A stretch of DNA of 64,000 nucleotides. Source: Metellina segmentata (Eukaryota; Arthropoda; Arachnida; Araneae; Tetragnathidae). The stretch spans positions 119,904,738 through 119,968,737 of the forward strand of contig OX375881.1 of NCBI GenBank assembly GCA_947359465.1, in the 5' to 3' direction. Of this stretch, positions 37,401-52,400 are shown one piece after another. A program made the position numbers and the translations under genes. Position 1 is the stretch's first letter; each line of letters begins with the position of its first letter. The notes beneath the pieces were generated by a model. The model was not told the origin of the DNA. It did not search any database and saw only the letters and a list, made by a program, of their open reading frames with translations.

Positions 37401-40400
37401 TCAAAATGACCTTTTTTCCATGGGGTCCAAGATTAATTAAAAATTCTGGTAAAATATCATCGGGTCCAGCGCTCTTACCCTTCACCAACTTGTTGATGGC
37501 GTTTGCAAGTCGAAAAGGGAGAAAGGGGCATTAAATGCCCAGTCCATATCTTGAGTTAAACAGGTAGGCCTCAATTGAGTGTCCCGACAAGTAAGACGAC
37601 TTTGAGGACGAAAATTGCTAACCTTACAGTAATGTTTATTAAAAGATTTGGCAATATCTCCAAAGGAAGTGAGAGTTTTTCCGTTATAGAAAATGGGTTG
37701 TCTGCACCTTTCCGTCTGATTATTTAGTCTAGAGAGAAATTGATGAGCCCTTTGTCCATCACGTCTAAAGTCCAGTTTAGAGAGAAAATCTGAATAACAA
37801 GTGCGTTTGGCTGTCAAAATCTCTTTCTTGAGGGCAGCATTGCATTTTCGAAGGGAGGTGCAATCTTCCATTAACCCAGTGGAGAAAGCCCTTTGTCTTG
37901 CAGAATCCCTTTGGACCCTACGTTCCTGCAATTTATCATTCCAGAATGGTTTAAAATGTTTCATTTGTCCTCTAGGGATACAGAGCAGGGCACATTCTTG
38001 TATAATGATCATAATTCTGTCAAGAGACCCATCAACATCACTAATTGATGGGAAAGAAGAAAAAAGTCTCTCAGTCAAATCAGTATAACGGTTCCAGTCT
38101 GCCCTTTTAAGGTTCCAGCGGGGAAGTCTCGCCTCGGTAGAATGATAACAAGGGAACGAGACCACGGCAGAAAGAATGTCATGCCCCGCACCACCCGGAC
38201 TATTCAGAAGGGTATGATGAATGTTAGTGACCATATTCGTATGTGCCAGTAGAAGGTCAGGACTAGAGGTCCTCCCACCATAAGAAAGAAAGGTTGGTTT
38301 GTTGAGAGAGTTTGGCACATATTGAATAGGCCCAGTATCAATAAAGTCCTCTACAATATCACCAACTGGGCAGTTTCTATCATAGCCCCATCTCCGTGAA
38401 TGGGCATTGAAATAGCCCAAAATCAGAGAATGACTATTCCAGTTACAAAAAAGAGGGTCCAAGTTCGGTCTGTTCTTTGGAGGGTTGTAAATAAAAATAA
38501 CATGTAAAAGAAAGGTTTTCCCTCCACACAACTCCATGGCCTCCAATTTATCCGTCTCGGACATTTCATGTATAATTTTTGTCTCTGCAATCAGAGAACT
38601 CTTAACATAAATGATAATTCCTGAAGCAATTTGACGAGAGCGTCTCAAAATAAAAGCCTGGTAACCATGAATTCCAAAGAATTTCATGTTGTCAGTAGAA
38701 GCACCACATTCAACAATGCCGATGACATCAATGTCCTGTTTAAAAATTGTCACCTTTAGTTCAGCTCGGACCCAATACTGCATCATTTACTGCTTGTTGG
38801 GTTACGATCTTCTATATCGTTCTCAATAAACGGTTATGGGCCCAGGACGCTTCCACTGCGATCAGTAGCTTGCCACAATAATTTCTGAGTCAGATGTTGC
38901 CATGTGCATTTTGTACAGCTTTGGCTGATTACTTTCTCGCTGAAAAGCTGTTCTTCCAAGATGGTAATCAATGAATGATTTGAATGCTACTTTACCCATT
39001 TTTTACAATATCACAATTTAATCAAAATTAAGGAAACTAGTCAAACAGTAGTCACATTTTTACTTATGGTACATTTTCACTAGCATTAATTCTTTTTTGA
39101 ACTATTCTTAAAACAAAATTAAACAGTTTTATGAAATTTCTCTTCCTAGCAATCTTGACGGTTTTATTATATAAGTTCTTTAACTGCTTGTGAGCTTGCA
39201 TTTCAGCGACAATTTTTTCTGGAGTTTGCATGTCCAAAGTAAATTACATCAATATCTATGCAGCTTTCAAGATAAGAATCTTTCACATTTGAAACATCTT
39301 TGGCATATAAATAGATAGAAAAAGGACTATTTAATTAGTCAAGAGTTTATTTACAAATCAGAACAAAGTTCCAAAGAAAAGGAAGTGCGTCTTACCTAAA
39401 GAATAACAAGAGTTTGAATACCAAGTGCATAGTAACTAAAACTACAGGAGAGCGCACAGTTACACAAGCATGCATAGTTGCAATGCATGAAAGAGAAGTC
39501 AAGGTGCATGCATCGAAAGGTCGCCAAGGCACCAACAATAAGAATATTGAGTCATATGCATCATTTCAAAAATACTTGTTTAAAATGATCGCTGGATTTG
39601 AATATCAACCATATTCTTACTGAAACTGACAATTTTTCAAAACTATTACCCTTCAAAAAGGCTTTTGTTAGTGAAAAACAATATTAATAGAAATATCTAT
39701 ATAAAATTATAATAGAAATTAAGATAAAAAAAGGCAATACAAACCATTTTCAAGACAGAAAGTATTCCATCCAAAGTTGCAGCAGCAACAGCAGATAAAT
39801 GCCCCGATAGAGCAGGAGAAGAAAAAATACTTCCACGACCAATCAATTTCTTCCACAGGAGTTCTCCAGTCTATAAAAATTAATAAACACATTTGAAGTA
39901 ACATATATTTATAATCTAATTTTATAAAATGTTAAGACCTGCTGAATTTCTATGGCTATTAAAGTTTTGACTGGTTGTGTAACATCATGAGTAGGCAGAG
40001 TTTCTAATTGTTTTGCTTGGTTGTGTGATGTCACGAGCGAAACAAGATATAAAATATCAAAAATCATCTTTTGATCATTATTTCAAATTGTATATCATGG
40101 CCAGTGATCACATACCATCAGGTTTAAAAATATATAAATGTTTTAATAAAAAAGTATATAAAGTTTGACCAAAATAAATAAATTTTGTTATGTACCCATC
40201 ATATGATGGGCTTTTATCCTAGTGCAGTCATAAATGGAATCCATCTGGGGAAGTGGTAACACACAAAACTGACATGAATATAATTTAAATGGCATATTGT
40301 CAACCTCATACAGGATGGTAACAAAATCCTTGAAAAAAAGTTCCCTGATAATCTCACAAAAATTTCATGATTTTATTCTTATCCCTTAAGAAATGTTGTG

Positions 40401-43400
40401 ATCCATGATTGGTATAAATATACAGTATCCACGCAACATTTTTTAAATATTTAGGGTCAGATGGTGTAAAAGGATAATTCTCCACAAATATTTTGTATTT
40501 TTCTCAACAGATATTTTAATTGTTATTGTAAAGGTTGGAACTCGTACAATAGCAATTGAAAAAATAAAAAATATTTTGATTATGAAGTTTTTACACCTGA
40601 CCCTACATTATCATTCTATTCATCAGAATCAAATGCAAATATACATAAAAAATTCCACAAAAATGTAATTATAAACAAAAAATATTAATTTAATACACAA
40701 AAAAAAACATCATTAGTTACACAAATTTCAAATTGTATCCCATAAGTTGTATCGCTAGCCTCACGACAACAAGATGCTGCAGCCTCGTAAAAAACGGTGA
40801 AGGCGGTTTTCAGTGCTATCAAAAATTATGATGCCAGGGTTCCTTATTCAAATTACAATTTTGGCGAATAGGATTTATTCTATTCGCAAAAGCACTTGAC
40901 CACGGATCTCTAAATAGGACAAACGACAATAGTTGCCGTTTAAGTTATCAAAAATTCTCTGCTTTTTTGTGAAATTTGGAAATTTTCCCTGAGATTTTCT
41001 GAATTTTTCCAGAATTAAAAACGTTTTCCAAGAATTCCCTGATTTCCAGGTTCTGTTTCAACCCTTTCATAACAAAACTGAAATACTTGAGCAAAGAAAG
41101 CAAATGTAGGGAAACTCTTTAGACACTTACACATGCTAAAAATTTAAGTAAACAGATTTATAAATCCACATTATGATATAAAATTATGCCCCGTGTTTCT
41201 ATAAGTTCTATAAAGTAACCCCTATAGAAGGCTCATTTCCTTTGTTCTGTGACTTTACTTTTCTACAGAACTTCTTAAAGAATTATGATACTATAGAAAT
41301 ACATTTCTCTACAGAGAATCAGAGTTTGTTTTCTATATAAAATCTCTTTAGAATTTTTTCATAGAAACGAAATTTTGTTTGTCTATAGAATTCCAGTTCC
41401 CTTGTTGAAATCTGCGATCCTATTCACCAGTTGTCACAAAACCTACCTGAAATTGAATAAAAAAACAGTAGTAAAATCTTGCCATGAGACACGATTGCTT
41501 TACCATCCATCTAAATCGAAATCTGTCCTAATGGTCAATTAATGAATATTGACACCTACTATTTTCTCTTGTTACTGGGAGGCAAGAGACTTTTTACCAT
41601 CATAGTTTCTCCATTCTATTTTATTCTGATGGTTTAGTTTTATATTTACTGTTCTTATAATTTTGAGTAAAGTATTCCATTTTGTGTTCCTATATGGTTT
41701 TTAATCTACATTTTGCAGTTTGTCTGTCTGCTTACTTTAAAATTCTTATGTTTCTAATTTTTTTTTTGCATTTGGCACAGCTTGTCATAAAACCCAATTC
41801 AACTAACCATAATCACACGGAGTTTAATTTCAGAAGGTTGAGTTTACCTGAGCTTTTATCGCATACAAGTGCTTATCATGAGATCCTACATATACATTGT
41901 TCTGGAAGGATACAACCGGAGAACTTTTCACTTCTGCTCCCGTTTTGAATTTCCATAGAATTGTTCCATCGTTGGCATCAAGGTTATATACATGATGATC
42001 ATAACAACCTGATTGAAAAAAACAAATAAAGTCATTAGCTGCACGTTGTATTGAACATTTTTGTGTATTGAAGAGAAATGTGGATCAATAGAGCAACAAT
42101 ATATAGTCACATACAGATAAAAATATACACATAAAAAAAATAGGAAGATTAATAAGTAAAAAGAAGTGAAAACCGATGACACAAGCTATGTATTGCTAAA
42201 CGAAGTACAGTTGCTGAGCAAGCATAAAAATTAAAGTTTTAATAGCACTTTGCAGTAACTAGTAAGCAATAAACAAATTCATCTTTAAAATATATGGAAA
42301 ATAAAATTTGGCATAAAAACAGAAAACATCCCATGGAAACAAAACAAATACCAAAATTAAATTAAATCAAACAATTTTTCAGTACTTCAGTTAAAATTGA
42401 AGAGAAAACATTTTTAATGACAGTGAAAAATCTTTTAAGGAAATGTCTTGTACAGTTCCCACATGAAAATAATTTCTCACCAACAAATACGTAGTTCCCA
42501 CAAGGAGATAAACAAGATGATGATTCTATTCTGTCTGGCAAGCTTGTGATCCAGTGGAAATTTTGCTTCATAACATTTATGCAGCCAAACAGACCGGAAT
42601 GGGACCCAACAAAAACAAACAACTGATCAGACCTGTAACAAATTAAGTTAAATTGTAACCAAGCAGAAAGATTTAGAAAGTTTATGATTAAAAGACAGCA
42701 AAGTTTAGCACACTGATTACCAAAAATGAGTTAGCTTGTACACAACAATACTGTGAACTCTTAAAAAGCCAGATACTGTTGATCTTCCTAGTGGTTGACT
42801 CATTAGCAAAACGAACCAGATCTTGATAGCAAAAATATCGAGCCATTAAGGAAACAAACCAGATCTTGTCCTCATCAAAACACTAGTTGGTTGGTGGAGT
42901 TTTATGGTGCAAGGTCAGTGAGCATACCAACAGCCACATATAAAAAATAGGTAACAACTTGATGACAAAAAATCATATCTCATCAAAAATCACTTGGGGG
43001 ATTAAGAAATACGTGCAGTTAATGGATGGTAGATAACAGATAGGCAGGTATTTAATTAGTATCGCACTGGAGCAAAGCAATGGGATATTGGCGACGGTCT
43101 GAGATCGACTCCCGAAGGGAAGATCCGAAGACAATACCACAGAATTTTGAACCACGGTCAGATGACGATGTAAATATCATCAGAGACAAATTCATTAAAT
43201 CATATGAGTATCATAGCACTGTACCATTCAATAGCAATGAAATACGCAAGCCTAGATGTGTGTTGGACTATGAGTTATCTTGAAGTTGGAGCTGCAAATT
43301 TTCCTGCATTAAAGCTTTGTAGTAAATGTGATATTGTATAAATGTATAAGAACAGCCTACAGTGTGTGTGTGTGGCTCCAGGGATCTTTTCAATTATACT

Positions 43401-46400
43401 ACGACTGTCAATGTGTTAAAAAGGAAATCTAAAATAAGTTATAAAGAAATTTGTAATGAGAAAAGAAACAAAGAAAACAGGCAGGCACAGAATTTATTTG
43501 CCAGCAATATTTAAAATAGTATTTTACATGAGAACTATCAGTTGTCGTGAAATAGTGTAGAAAAACCACATTAAGAATGCTCAAGTCACATTGCATAAAC
43601 ACTCTATTACAAAATAGAATTCTCTGAGGAGTGAACTACAGATGAATACTCAGTACCTTTCAGAGGAGTTGTTTTAATAATCTGGATGAGTTTGACAAAT
43701 GGCTAATTTCAAGCAAGTAGCAAAAGTAATACATTCCAGCTGCAGATTTTTTTGCTTTTCTCATAAGGACACTTCCATAGGCAATAAAATAAAAATCAAT
43801 GAATTTTTTCAAAAAAGTCACTGTCATAGTAATTCTTAAGAGTATACTAATAAAAATATTTATAAAAAATATATATATTAGTTTAAACCAGCTATTTTCA
43901 TCTAGAGTGCCACAGTGCAATGCAATAATGACACTGGTGTGGTCTATGGAAGTTGAAACTTTAAATTTCATTTCAATTATTTAGTTTGGAATTTTAGCAT
44001 GAGTTTCCTAAAATATTTCAATATCCAAATTAATTTTGAATAATATTTTTTATTATAAAGTATCATAGTTTCAAAAAGTTTTAAAAGGCCACTTTGGATG
44101 CAAAAATAGTAGGTAATTATTTACTAAAATTCTGCTTTTTAAAAATTTGAATATGTTTGAGAAAAGTATTGCAAACACACCAAAATTTTTATATATATAA
44201 AACATGTATCATAATTTACGTAACACTAAAATTGAAAATATAAATTATTGTTAATACATTTTACTTTATTAACATTTACATCTTTAAAATTATTAATATT
44301 TTCACTATCTGTTGAAATAGTACATAAGATATCATGTTTTAGATTCAAGTAGTTTTGATGCGGTATGTCTTGTTCTTCAAGTGACAAATTTTGTTAATGA
44401 TATATCTTGTCAAAATGACTAGACTACTTGTCAGTTATACTTGTCAAAAAATCTTATCCTAATGACGAGAATATCTCATCCATTAAGATCTGGTCAGTTT
44501 TTCCAAATAATGAGATACTTCATTGAGACAACCACCAGGAGGCTTAAGGTATTATAATTGTCCTTTTAAACACACTTACTGAAAAAAATGCGAAATAGTA
44601 GGCGATGCGTCGATACATTTCTTCAAATCAAATTTACAAATCATTGCCAGAGAAGGTCGCTGATTTCTGGGAAGGTAATTTTCTTTTGCATGACAAGTAT
44701 AACCACTTGTGTGATTGCAGGAAAACGAATATCCCTTCCTAGATGACATTTCATGGCATTTAAAATACCCTACACAGATCCTTTTAGGTGGAGACTCTTC
44801 AGGTGTGTTTTCATTTGATAGTTTAAAGTGAAGTTTTGGATCTTGGTTCATCTTTGAAGCACCCTTTACATGAGATCTAACAAGCTCCATGACTTCCTTG
44901 TAAGAGTCATTTAAAAGTTTCTCCACTAATTCTGGAATATGGATCTGCAGCTTCCATTCGATATCCGATGCCAACTGTAATGCTAAAATGGAATCACCTC
45001 CTTTGAGAATAAAATTGTCATTTGCAAAAATAGTTGACTGATTAGTATAATCCTAGAAACAAGAAAAATATGCATTGCTATTAAATCAAAGTGTGAAATG
45101 AATAATGCAATCAGAAAGTAAGTTAAACACGAAAAAAATGCTAAGTATAAATAATCAGTAATTTTGTTCAATTTGACCAAGTATATCCAACATTAAACAG
45201 TCTCATTTTGCAGTGGCAAATGTAAGGTAGTGCTTGCAAAACATTTTAAATGTCATGACTTTTCCACTTTTTTATTCAGTATAATATCTTTCAGTATGTA
45301 CTTTAGTATAATATCTTTCAGTATGTACTTTAGTATAATATCTTTCAGTATGTACTTTAGTATAATATCTTTCAGTATGTACTTTAGTATAATATCTATT
45401 TATATTTACTCTTTAACCCTATTTCCACTCACTTAAATAATAATCCGAGCGATAATTGTCAACCTTCCATCGCCAAATAATAGAAAAAAAAAAGTATAAC
45501 AACAAACCTTCCAAAAATTAGAAACTATTTCCTCCCAGCTGCTACTGGAGGGCAAGTTAGAAGTTTCCTGAAGTTGAGATTGCTCCTTTGCAAATTCAAG
45601 TAATTTTCTATGACCTGATTTACCTAAAATAAGCCAAAACTGTCAATAACATGAACATGATTCTAATTTAGGAAATGATAATTACAAAATTTAGGATGAT
45701 GGTGGACACTCATGTGTGGGTCGCACGACTGATGGTTGATAGCGATGAATCATGCGCTGTGACAGCTGATCTGACAATCACTCTGTCCTCGCGATCTGTT
45801 ATGGCTCAACGTCAACCGCTACCATCATGACGCTGAAATCTGCCATTGTCCACCCACTCTTGCCAGCATCTTCTAATCGCTGCATCGCTTCGACTCACAT
45901 GACGAGCGATTCTCCGATTTGCCCAACCTGCCTCTTTCAATCCAATGATACGAAATACCTCTTTGAAACTCTGAAAGTTGCTCGTAATTAGCTTGAATCC
46001 TACGGCGAGGCACTTTTTCAGTCGTTAAAAGGTATCCTAGATCGCAATGCAGCAGAAAGTTTTAACAACAGTTCAAGAACAACTCCTTATATACATCTGC
46101 TGGATGCGCAGTTCCGATGCACTGGAGATCGCACTATTCATTCATTGGACACCAAATTTTAATCATTTGCATATTTGATAAAAACATTTTTGCATACGAA
46201 ATTTCAAAGCAATCGTATGATTCCTTCTTGGTGCGTCGATTTTTTTGTTATAGAGTGTATCTTGTGATGCGATCAAATCACTACTTGTAGCATGAATTCA
46301 AAAGATACATGGTCTAGGTAGGCATGAAGTTGAATAAACAACAAATGCCGCACTGAAGCAACACAACAGGTTGTTGGCGACAAACCAGGATCAATCCCAA

Positions 46401-49400
46401 AGGGAAGGATTCTAGGACAACACCTAGTTACTTGGAACCAGTCAGATGATGAGAGCCAAAGTGGTCAAGGAAAGCAAAACAGATATAAAGTCAGACTTGG
46501 GATATTCTTTATGTATGTTCTAAATCTAATTTTGTAAACAGCACTAAAGTTTAAAAAGAAAAGGATCTCTGCTATAAAACAGTTTTAAGGAATAAATTAC
46601 AGGAAATTAAGATACAGGAGCTTCCAATTTCCTGGTTAATTTAAATATATCTGAAAACTTGGACATAATAGGTAGCACTATATATTTCTTACACACTAAA
46701 TACATTATGTACATAAATATCTAATGCTGAATGAATTAAAAAAAAGTAATTTTTTTTTTATTAGGCAGGTACTTTAATTAATGTAGCATTGGATCAACAC
46801 AATGAGCTATTGGCGATTAAACCCGAAGGGAAAGAGCCAAGTACAACACAAGGTAATTTTGAACCACGGTCAGATGATGAGGTCCCACCTGAGCTGGTAT
46901 CTCACTCTCATGCACACGATGGTCTTTGGTTTGATTCGAACTCGCAACCTTCCAGTTGCTAATCTGTTACTCTTCCGACCGGGCTACCATGGCCCATTTT
47001 TTTTATTACTTTAAACTCAGAGCTGTTTTTAAATTATACTATGGTTTAAAAGATATGATACTTGATTAGTTCAAACATAATTTCTATACCTATTTTTGTC
47101 GGAATGTGATGTTATCTTGCAGTAAGACATTTAATTTTTATGCTGCAGCAAGTAAACAACCGTTACCTTTGTTTCATTTACACCAGCGGCATGGTATTGA
47201 TCTGTGTACTGTGGATGTTATCCCCTTTTAAGTGACCGCTGGCACTGATCACCATTTGCAAGCTGTCAGTGACTGACCTTCTAGAGGGTCCCTCCTTTTG
47301 TTCGGTGCCCTACCCTGTCTACTGTGAGATGTGAACGCTTTGGGGAAAGGAAGAAGGTCGCTCTGGTGATATACGCCACACAATACTATGAAAAGAAAGC
47401 GTTGGTCATAAATGCCGCGCACTACCCTAATGCCCAAATTTGGTAATTAGGTAAGGGGGCTCGGAGAGTCAAGGCCAAAGAGCTGTTCTGTAAGACGATT
47501 GAAAAAATCTAAGCATTGCAGCATAAAGATCAAAAAGATATAGTTAAATGATAATCAATCCTTTGGAAAATTGAGGTGGATATGAAGGGCAAACTTAACA
47601 AATGCTGGTTTCCAGAAAAACGCATTTAGACGCGGAGCTCTACTGCTCTTAGAACACAGAAGAGCTACTGTGAGCCCTAGTTTTAGAGGGTTAGAAAGGG
47701 CGAACTCAACCAAAAAGTCAATATCCTTATTCTTTAATGTCTGACAAACTAAAATATAGGAGAAAATTTTTTTTCGCCCAAGGTTGAATTCGCCATTGGT
47801 ATCCGCAACGCCAGTTTTCTTGGCTTAGAACTTTAAAAATTCGCGGAAAAGATCATGTGATAGTATATAAACTGTAATACATATAAAAACAAATCATACC
47901 ATGAGCAGTTAAAGGAATATGAGTCACAGATATTACTTCAGTAACTGGGAGATGTGAAGTATGAGTCCGAAGTTTTGTAATTATCTTTTGTCTTATATCT
48001 GTGCCAGAATACACCTCTTTGTTCTGCACCACAAACAGCAACAGTTTGGAGAGTTCGGTGTCGAAGTGAACAAAGTGGTTTGAAATTTCTGAAACATCCT
48101 CAAGAAAGTTATGAATTCCTTGAAGTGAAAGTTTCTGTCCTTTATATTTTATAACATTATCTTTTCGACCTTCAAAGTACAACTGACCATCAGATGTTTT
48201 ACATACTATATCTCCAGTTGGTCTCATAATTAAAACATTGCAATCAGGCCATACTTCATCATTTATGACACACCATCTTTTCTTGCTACCTAAAACACAA
48301 TGAAAGAAAATATGAGGCAACAAAAGGAAAATATATTTGTAACACAACTTAAATCAATGCTTGTGTTTTCAGATAACCTGAAGTTTAGTACTTTTCTCAT
48401 AGTTCAGTGTTAAAATGAAAAATATACATCTTATACACCCTTTTACAGAATAATTCTCATGGGCTTTTTTACATGGGATAGCTACAGATATTCAATCATC
48501 CTCACTATGTTAACATTTCTTTTCTGCATATATAATTTAAATATGTGATGCACTGCCAAAATTTTTCATAAAGCAAATTCAAACTTCATATTTTTTTACT
48601 ATTTTTTAGTACCCATAAAATAAGAAAAGCTATGTTATGTGGCAAAGAAGTCACTTTTGAGAACTCAGTCATCAAATGGTATCTAAAAGATTTCAGAGGC
48701 AAATGTTTACATTTGCAATATATTTTAAAAATCATTTCTGAAGTTACAAAGTAATATATAATTTTGAAGCTAGAAAACTCGACATGGGGAAAAACAAAAA
48801 TGTCAAAATGGATACTTTGAGAATTTTATTTTCTGGGTTAATTTAGTAAATGTCACAAATTCAATAATTGGATTCCAAAGCAATGGAATAAGGTAAATTC
48901 AGAGGATATGCACATGAAAGCCCAAGCAATGAATTCAAGTCAGAATATATAACACATTAATTGCATTTGTTACTTTAATAACAAGCAGAATTATCAGGCA
49001 TTGCTCGGGTTGAATTGGTTGAATATTGACTGTGTGTGTGTGAAAAGTGATCAGACTATCACTTCTTTCATAGAAAATAAGAGCATCATTTAAGTGTAAG
49101 GAAAATAAATTTTATACAATTTTAAGTTAACTTCTACAATTCCCGGGGCATGAGCTCTGCTACCGGGCGCGTCGGCAGGTGGCGGATAGCCGAAAGTCCT
49201 GAGCCGAAACATACTCAGGATATCCCCGAATATTGAATAAGGGGGCGCGGACCAGCTTCCGTTAACCCAAAGTGTTATGCGACCCGTGCTGATGGGTGTA
49301 TGGTACCGACGGTTAATTGGTGCCTTTTACGGAGCCTCCTAGAGTGCTTGGCGACCTCTAGGAGTAATTTGCCTTACCCTGGTATGCAGGCTCTGGCGGG

Positions 49401-52400
49401 GTGGACTGCATAATTCCTGCGGAATATACACCAATCTATGGAAAAAAATAATGAAAACAAAAATCAAACCACCGACTCCAAAGAGGAAGATAATCAGACC
49501 TTGATGGAGACCCAATCCTCAGGATCAGGCCCTGCAACCCCACAGACAGACCTTGAAGGAGATCGAGATCTCCAAAAGATAGTCTTGGGGCTTGACAGGA
49601 TTGATATACAGAGGAAAAAAATCTCTGGGGCTGCCAAAAAAAGGCTGACCAAAGAAAGGAAGTTAGCTGAGGGTACATGGGTAGAGAACAGACCCAAACC
49701 AAAAGCCAAAACCACTCCAAAGGGAAAGGAGTTACAGACCCCGATCAGGCCCTCTACCAAGAGGCCAAGGTCGGATGGTAGTACTCCCCACTCTCAGGAG
49801 AAAATGTCAACAAAGAGGGCTAAACCCGGAAACGGGGCAGACCCTAGTTATAGTGACACCTTATCGGCTGTGAAGATGGCAGTTGTCGTGGAAGGATATC
49901 CAGACCAGAAACTGTCAGAAGAACAGCTGATGACCTTCCAACTAGACGCAATGTCTAAGATTGAGGGCGTTCCTCCGGGAACAGGACCTCAATTCAAATA
50001 TTGTCGTCTGGAAGGAGGAGCTATAATTATCCTCTGTGCCGACTCTAACAGCAGCCAATGGCTGACCAGAACTGTTAGAGAAATGTCACCATGGAACGGC
50101 TTGTCCCTCCTTGTTGACGAGGCACGCAAAATCGTTAAAACCAAAAAATTTATAGCCAAGATCCCAGCTATATACAACAAGTTCTCCGGTAAAGAGATTC
50201 TACAAAAAGTAGAAGCTCAGAACGGAGGACTAACTGCCACAGAATGGGGAATCCTCAACCAAAAATCTGGTAATGAGGGTAGAACCATTGTGGTAAGTAT
50301 TCCAGAACAAGATGCCAAGACCTTGATGGGTAGAGAATGTAAATTCTACATAGGCTTTACCCAAGTGCAGGCTAGGGCTCTGGAAAAACCTGCTACAGCT
50401 TCCACTGACAATGTCAATGAAGCTCCTGCAGGCCAACCTGCAGCATAAACGACTTGCTGCAGCCAACCTCAGTGGGGTTTTCCGGACTGAGGGAATCCAC
50501 ATTGCCCTAATCCAAGAACCCTGGCTGTACAAAGAAGGCATCAGGGGATTAAAGGACAGTGGAGGTAAGTTAATTTATGATTTTGCAAGCTCCTCTCCAA
50601 GAGCTTGCTTACTTATTAACAACAACATCGATGCAATGCCGATCCATGAACTTTGTTCTAGGGATTTGGCAGTAGCAAAGATAACTCTTCATAATGGCGG
50701 GAGAACCAGAGAAATCTTGATAGGCTCTGGGTACCTGCCATATGAGGAAAAAGATCCTGTGAGTGCAGAGCTGAAGAGATTGTTGACAGCGTGTGCAGAA
50801 CAGCAATCGGGATTGATTCTCGGTTGTGATGTGAATGCACACCACACAATCTGGGGCAGCTCCAATATCAATGACAGAGGTGAAGCTCTTTTAGACTTTG
50901 TACTTGAAAATAACCTAGATATCTTAAATGTAGGAAACAAACCGACCTTTATAACCAGTGTAAGAAAGGAAGTACTTGATATAACCTTAGCCAGCCCTGA
51001 ACTAAGTAGTTATATTCACAATTGGCATGTTGATGAGAAGCCTTCAATGGCAGACCATCAATTTATCCACTTCTCACTGAAATCTGAATATCACTGGGAG
51101 AAGACGTTCAGAGATCCCAAAAGGACGAACTGGACCTTTTTTTACAATGAACTCCAGAATTACCTGGAGGACTTCTCTCGGAAAATCTATGATACTTACG
51201 ATCTAGAACTGTTCGCAGACGGCCTGCAGCAGGCAATCTATATTTCATATACAAATAACTGTCCCCTGCTTCTAAGGAAAGGCAAACAACCTAACTCATG
51301 GTGGAACCAAGACCTTATGAGGCAGAGGAAGACAGTAAGAAAACTTTTCAGGAAAGCAAAGAAATCTGGCAAGTGGGAAGAATACAAGTGCCTACTTTCA
51401 GAATACAACAAAGCTGTTCGAATGGCCAAAAGGAATTCATGGAGGAAGTTCTGTGATTCGGTTGAAAGTACCGCTGAGGGCGCTAGACTCCACAAAATTC
51501 TTAAAAGAGATACACCAATATTGGTGGGGACCCTTAAGAATAATTCCGGTGGCTATACCAAAACTGGCAGAGAAGTTATAGAGACTCTGGTTGAGACACA
51601 TTTTCCAAACTCCAACTTGGTACCTAATGAGTTAAACCCTTCTCCCCTGGGATATCCAATAAGGGTGAGAAGGGAAAACTGGATAGTTGCCAAGAAAATT
51701 TTTACTGTTAAACAAGTACTATGGGCTATCAACTCATTTGAACCATATAAAACTCCAGGACCAGATGGGATAATACCGATTGTGCTTCAGAAATCGGCCG
51801 ATCTCATCTCACGGGTCTTGTGTAAAATGTTCAGAGCTAGTCTAGCTCTTGAATATATCCCCAGACCATGGAGAAAGGCAAGGGTAGTCTTTCTGCCCAA
51901 ACCTGGAAAAAGCCAATATGACCAGGCTAAGAACTTTCGTCCTATCAGTCTATCATCTTTCATACTTAAGTGTATGGAAAAAATAATTGATAGACACATT
52001 AGGGATGTAATGAGGAATACCAGACCTCTTCACAAAAACCAATTTGCCTATCAACCCGGTAAATCTACAGAGGTGGCTTTGCAACACCTGGTTGTAAAGA
52101 TTGAGAAGACCCTGGAGTGCAAGGAAATGGCTTTGGCAGCTTTTCTTGATATTGAGGGTGCTTTCGATAATACCTCTTTTAACTCAATCGCTGCTGCTGC
52201 TGTCAGCAGAGCTATTGAACCACAGGTCTGCAAATGGATAAACTCCTTGTTAGCAGACAGAATTATTACAACAGAGTTGTTTGGGGCAACACTTCAGGCT
52301 AGACCCACTAGAGGCTGCCCTCAGGGAGGAGTTCTCTCCCCTCTGTTGTGGAATCTGGTGGTTGATGACCTAATTGCAGACCTCAATCAAAGCGGCATTT

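Larger units (their letters stand above)
35150..38830 (-). mobile_element. Jockey-like LINE, full ORF2 region, inactivated
   Basis: Minus-strand non-LTR retrotransposon in the AASDH intron between exons 39745 and 33244. Endonuclease (38786-37482) and reverse transcriptase/RNase H (37488-35161) are in different frames, joined by a frameshift near 37495. It lacks a gag-like ORF1 and a complete endonuclease start, so it is probably 5'-truncated near 38830. Key residues are lost in both enzymes (see the two pseudogene entries). Confidence 0.88.

Noticed and set aside
40846..41070. Complete MITE with paired ends
   Set aside because: CAGGGTTCC and the right-hand CAACCCTTT do not match well enough and no target duplication was found; kept only as a repeat fragment.
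45278..45397. CRISPR array
   Set aside because: Contiguous tandem units without spacers, in a eukaryotic intron.
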